Shown: positions 26,215 through 33,263 of the stretch, piece after piece
Position numbering within the stretch: the first letter of the stretch is position 1
Layout of the letters: each line of letters begins with the position of its first letter
Assembly (NCBI RefSeq): GCF_003285545.1
Contig: NZ_QLNV01000014.1
Coordinates: 1 to 64,000 of the forward strand
Source of the DNA: Sinomicrobium soli
GTDB taxonomy: Bacteria; Bacteroidota; Bacteroidia; Flavobacteriales; Flavobacteriaceae
Reading direction: 5' to 3'
DNA length: 64,000 nucleotides
Translations under genes and position numbers: made by a program
Notes under the pieces: model-generated
The model's input: only the letters and a program-made list of their open reading frames with translations
Database searches by the model: none
What the model was told of the DNA's origin: nothing

Positions 26215-26874
26215 ATGGAATTGCGGCAAATAAAAATATACCGTATGACCCACATTAAGAATATACCACATATTCTACAACATGGTGTTACTCATAAAGA
26301 TTCTCCCAATTCTAACGACAATTTTGTAACTATAGGGGATATCAGTTTAATTGACACCAGAAATACTAAAAGAGTTAGTGTAGATAACGGTGATTTTCCT
26401 AACCTTAATGCACCAACAATTGTTTTAGGCGATTTTATTCCTTTTTATTTTGGGGTTAAAATGCCTATGCTTTACGTTATGCAAAACGGGGGAAATTTTG
26501 TGAGGACGGCTACACCTGCAGAAGATATTGTATATTTGGCTTGTTCAATATACGATATAGTTCAATCAAATAACACCATTTATTTTACTGATGGACATGC
26601 CACTGATAATTTAACTACTTTTTTTGACGGAAGTAAAATAAAGGATCTTCCATCCTCGATAGATTGGAAAGCCGTGAAGGCTAAGTTTTGGGGAGGACAG
26701 GATAACTTAAATCTAAAGCGGAAAAAGCAAGCAGAATTTTTAGTAGCAGACGACATTTCTCCCAACTATTTGATTGGTTTTGGTTGTTATAATGAAACTG
26801 CCAAACAAAGGTTAATAGTTATGGGAGTTGAAGAAGAAAAAATTAAGATTATCCCCAAAGCTTATTATCATTAA
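26215..26874 (+). CDS. darT: DarT-like ssDNA thymidine ADP-ribosyltransferase toxin
   Basis: 219 residues from the ATG at 26215; the longer frame starting at 26134 would cross the palindrome. It is a DUF4433 protein: IYRMTHIKNIPHILQHG, the loop TIGDISLIDTRNTKRV (Arg53 candidate), FIPFYFGVKMPMLY, and AEFLV with Glu174 as candidate catalytic glutamate, as in Taq DarT. DarT uses NAD+ to ADP-ribosylate thymidine in single-stranded DNA, which blocks replication. The partner darG starts 11 bp after the stop. Family confidence is high; the exact target motif cannot be read. Confidence 0.9.
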   Translation: MELRQIKIYRMTHIKNIPHILQHGVTHKDSPNSNDNFVTIGDISLIDTRNTKRVSVDNGDFPNLNAPTIVLGDFIPFYFGVKMPMLYVMQNGGNFVRTATPAEDIVYLACSIYDIVQSNNTIYFTDGHATDNLTTFFDGSKIKDLPSSIDWKAVKAKFWGGQDNLNLKRKKQAEFLVADDISPNYLIGFGCYNETAKQRLIVMGVEEEKIKIIPKAYYH

Positions 26875-26885
26875 AACAAAAGACC

Positions 26886-27917
26886 ATGATAAAGTATACA
26901 ACAGGAAATATTTTTGAAAGCAGTGCACAGGCCTTAGTGAATACTGTAAACACTGTTGGTATTATGGGTAAGGGCATTGCGCTACAATTTAAAAAAGCAT
27001 ATCCGAATAATTTTAAAGCCTATGTCGAAGCTTGTAAAAATGGTGAAATTAAAGTTGGTAAATTATTTGTCACACAGGATTCCAACCTGGATACAGGAGA
27101 AAAAATCATTGTCAATTTTCCAACAAAAAAACATTGGCGGAAGCCTTCGGAATATGTATACATAGAAGAAGGACTGGACGATCTAATTCGGATAATTAGA
27201 ACGCAGCAAATTAAAAGTATAGCAATTCCTCCTCTCGGTGCAGGCAATGGAGGGTTGGAATGGGAAAAGGTAAAAAAAATAATAGAGACTAAACTACAAA
27301 ATTTTAATATCGATATTTTCGTATATGAGCCAACGACGCAAATAAAGGAGCATTTGAAAAAGGAAAGAGTAAAATTGACCGACGCCAGAGCTTTACTCCT
27401 TTATATGCTTTATGATTTGGTGAAAAATGGTGAATATGCCTCTGAATTCTCAAGTGAAAAGGTTTGTTATTTTCTACAAAGATTTGGAGCACAAAAATAT
27501 TTTAACCTTGAATTTGCCCCTTATTTTTACGGGCCTTATTCGGGTAAAGTAAGATTTGTGTTGAATGCTTTAAACGGAAGTTACATCATGGGGTATAGTG
27601 ATATGAATAAAAAGCCTTTTGAACCGTTAACCTTAGTCGCAGACGGTTATGAAACTGTTAAAAACCATATTGAAAGTAATCCCGATCTTCTGAATATTGC
27701 AAAAAAAACGATTAACTTTTTAAATGGTTTTTACTCAGACTTTGCCCTTGAACTATTATCTTCCATAGATTATATAATTAATGAACAAAAAACTTTCGAC
27801 AAGCAAATTGTCTTTCAAAAACTAGAGGAGTGGAACGATAGAAAACGTAGTATGTTTTCCAATCCAAAATATATTAATATGACTATGAAACATCTTCAAG
27901 AAGCTACATTTCAATAA
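26886..27917 (+). CDS. darG: DarG-like macrodomain antitoxin
   Basis: 343 residues. Residues 1-150 are a macrodomain: NTVNTVGIMGKGIALQFKKAYP binds the ADP-ribose, and PPLGAGNGGLEW is the second loop. This domain removes the ADP-ribose that DarT puts on DNA. The C-terminal ~190 residues (ARALLLYMLYDLVKNGEY..., FYGPYSGKVRFVLN...) form the second DarG domain that in known systems also binds and neutralises DarT directly. Together they counter the toxin by reversal and by sequestration. Downstream is repeat DNA and then a RAYT gene. Confidence 0.9.
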   Translation: MIKYTTGNIFESSAQALVNTVNTVGIMGKGIALQFKKAYPNNFKAYVEACKNGEIKVGKLFVTQDSNLDTGEKIIVNFPTKKHWRKPSEYVYIEEGLDDLIRIIRTQQIKSIAIPPLGAGNGGLEWEKVKKIIETKLQNFNIDIFVYEPTTQIKEHLKKERVKLTDARALLLYMLYDLVKNGEYASEFSSEKVCYFLQRFGAQKYFNLEFAPYFYGPYSGKVRFVLNALNGSYIMGYSDMNKKPFEPLTLVADGYETVKNHIESNPDLLNIAKKTINFLNGFYSDFALELLSSIDYIINEQKTFDKQIVFQKLEEWNDRKRSMFSNPKYINMTMKHLQEATFQ

Positions 27918-27925
27918 TCTATTCA

Positions 27926-28011
27926 CCTGTTCTTTGAAGTGTTGCAAGCTCAGCGAAGGTATCTAATTTCGGCAAGCACCACCCACGCTGCCGCACGATT
28001 GTATCGTGTGG
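27926..28011. repeat. Dispersed REP-associated repeat, copy 3, with left REP palindrome of RAYT copy 1
   Basis: A degenerate unit CTGTTCTTTGAAGTGTTGCA is followed by GCTGCCGCACGATTGTATCG...TGTGG at 27987-28011. The inner CACGAT/ATCGTG pair forms a hairpin with a TGT loop. The reverse-complementary element lies after the gene at 28686-28712. Confidence 0.7.
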
Positions 28012-28092
28012 TATCTTTTATCTTTAATTAATTCTCTGAACCCTCCTCATAGCCCTATTTTTCCGAAAATGAAAAATCTGTACATTTAACCT

Positions 28093-28719
28093 ATGAGCAG
28101 AAACTACAAATTCCGCAATCCCGAAGGCCTGTACTTTGTAAGTTTTGCCGTAGTGGAGTGGCTGGACGTTTTCACAAGAAAACAATACAAGAACATATTG
28201 CTCGATAGCCTATCTTTTTGCCAAAAGCAGAAAGGTATGGAAATAATAGCCTGGTGCATCATGACCAACCACGTGCATTTGGTCTTCAGGAGCGTAAAGG
28301 GTCAACATCCTGCCTTGCTGTTGGGCGACTTTAAGCGGTTTACAAGCAAAGCCGTGGTAAAGGCCATACAGAATAACCCACGGGAAAGCAGAAAAGAGTT
28401 TTTGTTGGAACAGTTTAAAAAAGTGGCGGAAAAATCGTCCAATGTAGACAGTCATCAGTTTTGGAGACATGACAACAAGCCCATTGAATTGTGGAGCAAC
28501 AAGGTTATACAGGAAAAGGTAAGCTATGTCCATAACAATCCGGTGGGAGAGCGGGCTTGGTTTTCAAGCCACAGGATTATCTTTACAGCAGTGCGACGGA
28601 CTATGCAGGAGGAAAAGGGCTGTTGGATCATATTATTGTTTTTCAGTATTTTGGTTAAAGAAAGAAACGTTATAGATAGTTTAGGCCACACGATACAATC
28701 GTGCGGTAGCGGGTATTGA
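28093..28719 (+). pseudogene. RAYT transposase, copy 1, frameshifted at the C-terminus
   Basis: Near-identical to the copy at 31210, with the HUH motif HVH (residues 60-62) and the candidate catalytic Tyr145 in SYVHNNPV. After that the two copies differ: here GGTGGGAGAGCGGG replaces GGTGGAAGCGGG, an extra two bases, so the last ~38 native residues are lost and the ORF runs on in another frame through the right REP element. The HUH and Tyr residues remain, but the missing tail makes activity doubtful. Flanked by inverted REP palindromes at 27987 and 28686. Confidence 0.75.
28686..28712. repeat. Right REP palindrome of RAYT copy 1
   Basis: CCACACGATACAATCGTGCG followed by GTAGCGG: the reverse complement of the left-end element, apart from one base. 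It abuts the 81-bp duplicated segment. Confidence 0.8.
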
Positions 28720-28808
28720 TGAAAAAATTGATAATAATATTAGCTGTTCTGGTTTCCGATTTGACTTTGGCTCAAACGGAACAAAAAACTGACCAAGCCG
28801 AAATTTAA
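28713..28808 (+). pseudogene. Duplicated 5' fragment of the secreted-protein gene
   Basis: Positions 28713-28793 repeat 25219-25299 (one mismatch). The reading frame gives the same signal peptide but stops 29 codons after the ATG (TAA at 28806-28808) because the sequence switches to the acetyltransferase fragment. Not expected to be a functional gene. Confidence 0.7.
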
Positions 28809-29088
28809 AACTGCCGAAGTATGGTATAAATTTCACTCTGATTTTTGGAATAAGGGTTATACAACGGAATCCTTACATAAAATTTTGGATTTCGGATTCA
28901 ACGAACTTAAACTACACCGGATTGAGGCCGGATGTGCAGTGGACAACATAGGAAGTATCCGGGTTTTAGAAAAAGTTGGAATGACAAGAGAAGGAAGAAA
29001 GAGAAAGGTATTGCCACTTAAAGATGGTTGGTCTGACAATTTTGAATATGCCATTTTATCAATGGATGATCTAATAAGTGAAAAATGA
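28795..29088 (+). pseudogene. GNAT acetyltransferase, 5'-truncated fragment
   Basis: Open frame for 97 residues without its own start codon: WYKFHSDFWNKGYTTESLHKIL, LHRIEAGCAVDNIGSIRVLEKVGM, EFAILSMDD-like end. This is the C-terminal two thirds of a RimJ/RimL-type GNAT protein, including the acetyl-CoA-binding helix region (NKGYTTESL). The N-terminal part is replaced by the duplicated secreted-gene fragment at about 28794. The stop overlaps the start of the next gene (ATGA). It probably marks a recombination junction. Confidence 0.75.
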
Positions 29089-30074
29089 CAGCATTTCCAG
29101 TTACGAGGTCTACACTTTCCGCAAAAGAATTAGGAGAGTTTATAAAAGACCGATATCAGTTGAACGAAAATTTTACGTGTGAATTATTCAGGACAGGAAT
29201 GAACCACACTTATTTCATTTCTTCAGGTGAAACAAAATATGTCATAAGGGTTTATAGTCACAATTGGAGGTCTAAAGATGATATTACCGAGGAGATAAAA
29301 CTGCTAAATCTTCTAAAAGAAAAGAAAATAACGGTCTCTTTTCCAATTCAGGATAAAAACGGAGCTTTCATTCAGGAAATAAATGCCCCCGAAGGAAGTA
29401 GATATGTAGTGCTTTTTTCATTTGCACAAGGTGGCAAAATTCGATTTATGGACAAAGAAACTTGTTCTTCTATTGGTTCGCTAATGGCAAAAATTCATAC
29501 CCTCCCCTTAAACAAACCTATTGACCGAATTTCTTATAACAAACAATCGCTTATAGAACTGCCATATGAGTATTTAAAACAATTCTTCCCCGAGAAATTA
29601 ACAGAAATGGAGTTTATTAAAGCGTTTGGGGAGTCTTTCCGGGATTCAGATTTTGACAATATTGGGGAGGGAGTCGTACATATGGATATTTGGTATGATA
29701 ACATGGCTGTAGTAAATGAAAAGGAAATTACAATTTTCGACTTTGATTTCTGTGGAAATGGCTGGCAGGTTTTAGATATTGCATATTTCTGTAAACAATT
29801 ATTTTTCATAGAATCTGACAAAAAACAATATGAATCTAAGGTTCAAAGTTTTCTAAACGGCTACCAAAAAGTTAGAGCGTTATCAGATAATGAACTCAGG
29901 TTAATACCTAAAGCCGGAGCTTCTGTTTTTGTTTTTTATCTTGGAGTACAGGCACAGAGATTTGATTGGTCAAACATATTCCTGACTGAAAACTACCTCA
30001 AAATGTTTGTTGGAAGAATAAAATCCTGGCTTGATTATTATAAGGAGAGGGAAATGGCGGCGCTTAATACATAA
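29085..30074 (+). CDS. APH-family phosphotransferase
   Basis: 329 residues of the aminoglycoside phosphotransferase/homoserine kinase-like family. Brenner's motif is VVHMDIWYDNMAV (catalytic Asp and the Asn four residues later), followed by IFDFDFCG as the metal-binding Asp motif. The N-lobe has TKYVIRVYSHNW (Lys candidate for ATP phosphates) and a glycine-containing loop NHTYFISS. Substrate could be a small amine or antibiotic; sequence does not say. The start ATG overlaps the end of the truncated GNAT gene by 4 nt (ATGA), so the two were probably an operon (acetyltransferase plus kinase) before truncation. Confidence 0.8.
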   Translation: MTAFPVTRSTLSAKELGEFIKDRYQLNENFTCELFRTGMNHTYFISSGETKYVIRVYSHNWRSKDDITEEIKLLNLLKEKKITVSFPIQDKNGAFIQEINAPEGSRYVVLFSFAQGGKIRFMDKETCSSIGSLMAKIHTLPLNKPIDRISYNKQSLIELPYEYLKQFFPEKLTEMEFIKAFGESFRDSDFDNIGEGVVHMDIWYDNMAVVNEKEITIFDFDFCGNGWQVLDIAYFCKQLFFIESDKKQYESKVQSFLNGYQKVRALSDNELRLIPKAGASVFVFYLGVQAQRFDWSNIFLTENYLKMFVGRIKSWLDYYKEREMAALNT

Positions 30075-30453
30075 GCACTTTTCTTGCATAAGAAAATATT
30101 TACTTCTTAATATTTAAACATTCGCTTTGATTGTTTAATAAATTTTCCTACATTTACTGTAATTCAAACTAAGTTGGTTAGTAGTAGATTGAATTAATTT
30201 GGGGTAAAGCCATCCGGGAGGGTGGCTTTTTTACTAATTTTAATTCTTTTAAAGCTGACCCCTCTTCCGGGGTTGCGATTGTAACCTTATAGCGACTGCC
30301 ATTGTCGCGGATGCTGACCCCTTAGATTTTAAGTCAAACAAATATTACGCATGCACCTACAAGGCCAAGGAAACCTTGGTTCTACCCACCGCATACCGGA
30401 AAGCATAAGTGTACTTGCACGGATGGACACACCTTTTTGTACATATTCGGGGT
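30075..30453. other. Non-coding segment with a terminator, before the 21-bp array
   Basis: 379 bp. Contains the terminator at 30206-30233 and a GC-richer region (30250-30330) with CCCCTCTTCCGGGG and CGATTGTAACC, possibly decayed REP sequence. No gene is supported. Confidence 0.5.
30206..30233 (+). terminator. Rho-independent terminator
   Basis: AAAGCCATCCGGGAGGGTGGCTTTTTT: stem GCCATCC/GGGTGGC (one G-T pair) with a GGGA loop, then a T-run. It lies 132 bp after the kinase gene and would terminate plus-strand transcription. Confidence 0.7.
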
Positions 30454-30978
30454 CGTTTAGGCAATTACGTTTACGCCAAACAGAGTTACGTTTACGCCAA
30501 ACGTAAATACTTACACGGTAAACGTAATCACTTATACCGCATACCGAAATACCTATACGGTAAACGTAACACCCTAAGCAGTAAAAGTAGTCACTTATTG
30601 TGCATAGGTATTTACTTTTACAGCAAACATTATAACGTATACCGCATACCGAAATACCTATACGGTAAACGTAACACCCTAAGCGGTAAAAGTAGTCACT
30701 TATTGTGCATAGGTATTTATTTTTACGGCAAACATTATAACGTATACCGCATACCGAAATACATATACGGTAAACGTAACACCCTAAGCGGTAAAAGTAG
30801 TCGCTTATTGTGCATAGGTATTTACTTTTACGGCAAACATTATAACGTATACCGCATACCGAAATACGTATACGGTAAACATAACGCCCTAAGCGGTAAA
30901 CATTATCACTTACACCGCGTACCGAAATGCGTATACGGTAAACGTAACCCTGTTTCGTGTAAACGTAAACCTGTTTAT
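30454..30978. repeat. Tandem array of 25 units of 21 bp with a 105-bp higher-order period
   Basis: Unit consensus resembles GGTAAACGTAACACCTATAC-like sequence. The phase is constant over exactly 25 x 21 = 525 bp. In the middle the units repeat in sets of five: CATACCGAAATACC recurs at 30540, 30645, 30750 and 30855. The next copy comes after 63 bp, as if two units were lost. Both strands stay open (+30409-31014, -30329-31051), a simple effect of a 21-bp (7-codon) stop-free unit, so I do not call a gene. No unit-identical spacers and no CRISPR repeats. Confidence 0.85.
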
Positions 30979-31112
30979 GGCCTATTTTCGGGAATTGACT
31001 GCAGATATTCATAAACATATGGGGTGTCGGTAGAAGAATGTCAACAAGCAAGAAATAACAAAGCTTATACCGGCCCGGGTTTTGGCGAAAGTTGGGCGAT
31101 TGTATCCCCGCC
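30979..31112. other. Non-coding gap with shared word
   Basis: Ends the array and holds the word at 31067-31087 that is also found at 26001-26021. A decayed REP-like CGATTGTATCCCCG (31097-31110) precedes the intact left REP end. Confidence 0.5.
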
Positions 31113-31139
31113 CCGCTACCGCACGATTGTATCGTGTGG
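31113..31139. repeat. Left REP palindrome of RAYT copy 2
   Basis: CCGCTACCGCACGATTGTAT followed by CGTGTGG. The stem CACGAT/ATCGTG with loop TGT is preceded by a GC-rich GCTACC arm. The next ~70 bases up to the RAYT start are nearly the same as those before copy 1. Confidence 0.8.
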
Positions 31140-31209
31140 TATCTTTAATTCCCTGAACTTTCCTCATGGCCCTATTTTTCCGAAAATGAAAAATCTGTAC
31201 ATTTAACCT

Positions 31210-31773
31210 ATGAGCAGAAACTACAAATTCCACAATCCCGAAGGCCTGTACTTTGTAAGTTTTGCCGTAGTGGAGTGGCTGGACGTTTTCACAAGAAAAC
31301 AATACAAGAACATATTGCTCGATAGCCTATCTTTTTGCCAAAAGCAAAAAGGTATGGAAATAATAGCCTGGTGCATCATGACCAACCACGTGCATTTGGT
31401 CTTCAGGAGCGTAAAGGGTCAACATCCTGCCTTGCTGTTGGGCGACTTTAAGCGGTTTACAAGCAAAGCCGTGGTAAAGGCCATACAGAATAACCCACGG
31501 GAAAGCAGAAAAGAGTTTTTGTTGGAACAGTTTAAAAAAGCGGCGGAAAAATCGTCCAATGTAGACAGTCATCAGTTTTGGAGACATGACAACAAGCCCA
31601 TTGAATTGTGGAGCAACAAGGTTATACAGGAAAAGGTAAGCTATGTCCATAACAATCCGGTGGAAGCGGGCTTGGTTTTCAAGCCACAGGACTATGTTTA
31701 CAGCAGTGCGACGGACTATGCAGGAGGAAAAGGGCTGTTGGATAATATTATTGTTTTTCAGTATTTTGGTTAA
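31210..31773 (+). CDS. tnpA_REP: REP-associated tyrosine transposase (RAYT), copy 2, intact
   Basis: 187 residues. A Y1/HUH nuclease of the TnpA_REP family: HVH (His60, His62) as metal-binding motif, candidate nucleophile Tyr145 in SYVHNNPVEAGL, and the tail PQDYVYSSATDYAGGKG lost in copy 1. RAYTs nick single-stranded REP hairpins and are held responsible for REP spread. It is flanked by inverted REP elements at 31113 (left) and two tandem copies on the right (31801, 31837). Domesticated or transposing function cannot be decided here. Confidence 0.88.
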   Translation: MSRNYKFHNPEGLYFVSFAVVEWLDVFTRKQYKNILLDSLSFCQKQKGMEIIAWCIMTNHVHLVFRSVKGQHPALLLGDFKRFTSKAVVKAIQNNPRESRKEFLLEQFKKAAEKSSNVDSHQFWRHDNKPIELWSNKVIQEKVSYVHNNPVEAGLVFKPQDYVYSSATDYAGGKGLLDNIIVFQYFG

Positions 31774-31800
31774 AGAAAAAAACGTTATAGATAGTTTAGG

Positions 31801-31863
31801 CCACACGATACAATCGTGCGGTAGCGGGGGGGCAGGCCACACGATACAATCGTGCGGTAGCGG
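31801..31863. repeat. Right REP palindromes of RAYT copy 2, two tandem copies
   Basis: CCACACGATACAATCGTGCG GTAGCGG at 31801-31827 and again at 31837-31863, separated by GGGGGCAGG. Each is the exact reverse complement of the left end at 31113-31139. The second copy may be a REP insertion or a duplication. Confidence 0.85.
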
Positions 31864-31864
31864 G

Positions 31865-32023
31865 GCAGAAATAGTGAATGAACTTTTGAAAAGCGACCTG
31901 ATTGACGAATTTATTATTTCGATTGTTCCTGTTTTGATCGGTAATGGGACAAGACTTTTCAAGGACGGCAGACCTGAACAATATCTTGAACTTGTAAATT
32001 CAAAAAGGTTTGACCATCTTTGA
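31865..32023 (+). pseudogene. RibD_C/dihydrofolate-reductase-family fragment
   Basis: 52 codons ending in TGA: NELLKSDLIDEF, ISIVPVLIGNGTRLF, RPEQYLELVNSKRFD. This is the C-terminal core of a RibD C-terminal-domain (dihydrofolate-reductase-like) protein. The start is fused to the REP element, and the last residues after KRFD differ from the family. A remnant left by an insertion. Confidence 0.7.
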
Positions 32024-32195
32024 GCAACCTGTCGGTTTTTATCATGTATTCGCCATTGTTAGCGGGTACATACGCTCTTAAACCCACATACTCGACCTCG
32101 AAAACGGGCTTTTTTCCAAATGTGGTTAAAAACTCATTAGCGGTTTGGAAGGTTCTGAATGGCGGTGTAACGGCTTCAATAACGCCATACTCGGG
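32006..32195 (-). pseudogene. Possible DJ-1/PfpI-like fragment, antisense
   Basis: Minus-strand reading gives PPFRTFQTANEFLTTFGKKP, FEVEYVGLRAYVPANNGEY, KTDRLLKDGQ. It resembles the N-terminal DJ-1/PfpI domain of GlxA-type AraC regulators. There is no full domain and no start. Tentative. Confidence 0.35.
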
Positions 32196-32213
32196 TACAC
32201 GGAAGAAAGGCCA

Positions 32214-32314
32214 CCACCTTGTTTGCCGAGCAAAATGGCAAAACCAGCATAGCAACCACATTTGATGCTGAAACAGAAAATGATCCGGAGTTTCAGAAAC
32301 AAGGATGGCATTAA
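32214..32314 (+). pseudogene. SRPBCC/AHSA1-like C-terminal fragment
   Basis: Reads LFAEQNGKTSIATTFDAETE, then NDPEFQKQGWH and a TAA. The pattern (GKTxIxxxFDxE...NDPE) is like the end of an AHSA1/SRPBCC domain. No start, and the terminal helix is missing. Confidence 0.4.
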
Positions 32315-32326
32315 TTTAATCTCATT

Positions 32327-32728
32327 ATGACTGACTCTGATAACGGTAAATTTGTGAGTGCGGTTTTTATAACGTTTTCCGGGAACTGTAAAAAGGCACT
32401 CACCTATTACCAGACCTGTTTTGGCGGCACCTTGCAATTCGAGACTTTCGGAAGGAAATTGCAAGGGTACGCCGAAATACCCGTCGTCAGCGGATCGTTG
32501 GTCTCCGACAGGATAGTCATTCACGGTTCGGACCTGGTACACGACGAAGGGAGAACACTTGGAAATTATATGTCTATTTTTCTGCACTGCAGAAATACAC
32601 ATCATAGAAAAGTGCTTATTGAAAAACTGAAATTTAATAAGCAGATTCCTTTTGTCAATAATGACGATGACCAAAAACTGGTTGAGGTAACCGATGCTTT
32701 TGATGTGAGATGGGTGTTAAGCGTTTAG
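32327..32728 (+). CDS. VOC/PhnB-like glyoxalase-superfamily protein
   Basis: 133 residues. FITFSGNCKKALTYYQTCFGGTLQFETF is typical of PhnB-like VOC proteins (one beta-alpha-beta-beta-beta module), and GNYMSIFLHCRNTHHRKVLIEKL forms the second module. The metal ligands of catalytic glyoxalases are not obvious, as in PhnB. It starts 12 bp after the SRPBCC-like fragment, suggesting these were once a run of small enzyme genes. Function unknown. Confidence 0.7.
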   Translation: MTDSDNGKFVSAVFITFSGNCKKALTYYQTCFGGTLQFETFGRKLQGYAEIPVVSGSLVSDRIVIHGSDLVHDEGRTLGNYMSIFLHCRNTHHRKVLIEKLKFNKQIPFVNNDDDQKLVEVTDAFDVRWVLSV

Positions 32729-33263
32729 GGACAGCATAGGTTCGCCATGAAAGGCAACCCTAAAGGGCGGCTTTGTATGCCGCCATGACGGCAGATCGGG
32801 CAATTTTTTTCAAGCAGGGACTTCCGGCGCTCATTGCTTTTGTACTTGTATTAATGGCATAGGCAGACAGTATCCGTCTCAAACGCACACCAGCTCCGGC
32901 GGCGCATGGTGTTTTATAGCGATTTCCAACACGGACCCGGATATCCCGGAACAATTACCATTTCTTTCGGGTTGAATGGTGCCACCCGGAAAGATCAGGT
33001 ATAAATACCTTACTGTGAAAAAGCAGTATGGCCGATCTATGAAGTGTGCAGCGGAATATGCAATATAGCCCGGTCTTAGCGGGATTTTTATTTTCAATAT
33101 CCATAGGTTGTATTTTAAAAAGTGGTGGCCAAACATTATAGATTTTTAAAAATCACTCTTTAATATGTTAAAACAGATTATAAACATAGCCTTTAAGGGT
33201 TATTTTCATTATATTAAGAAATGATTTTTGTTAAATATCATTAAGATCAAACAACGCCACGCT
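32729..33263. other. Non-coding gap upstream of the AraC gene
   Basis: 535 bp. Features: GGCGGCTTTGTATGCCGCC (32766-32784), a hairpin with 6-bp GC stem, and CCCGGTCTTAGCGGG plus ATTTTTATTTT (33069-33094), terminator-like. Minus-strand open frames here match nothing. The AT-rich end (33130-33240) could carry the araC-type promoter. Base composition rises in G+C from here on. Confidence 0.45.
33069..33094 (+). terminator. Weak terminator-like hairpin
   Basis: CCCG/CGGG stem with a 7-base loop followed by ATTTTTATTTT. The stem is only 4 bp, so this is tentative. Confidence 0.35.

Noticed and set aside
25950-26255. Minus-strand ORFs over the repeat upstream of darT
   Set aside because: Antisense to the repeat and to the darT start; cysteine-rich, unlike a real protein.
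30454-30978. Possible CRISPR array
   Set aside because: The units are contiguous 21-mers with no unique spacers and no cas genes nearby.
30329-31051. Two long overlapping ORFs on opposite strands (201 and 240 residues)
   Set aside because: They are read from the 21-bp array; a stop-free unit whose length is a multiple of three opens both strands. No conserved domain.
31327-31962. 211-residue minus-strand ORF
   Set aside because: Antisense shadow of the RAYT gene and its REP ends; the same peptide appears opposite copy 1.
32760-33136. Two small minus-strand ORFs upstream of the AraC gene
   Set aside because: No recognisable domain, no start context; the region contains hairpins and looks non-coding.
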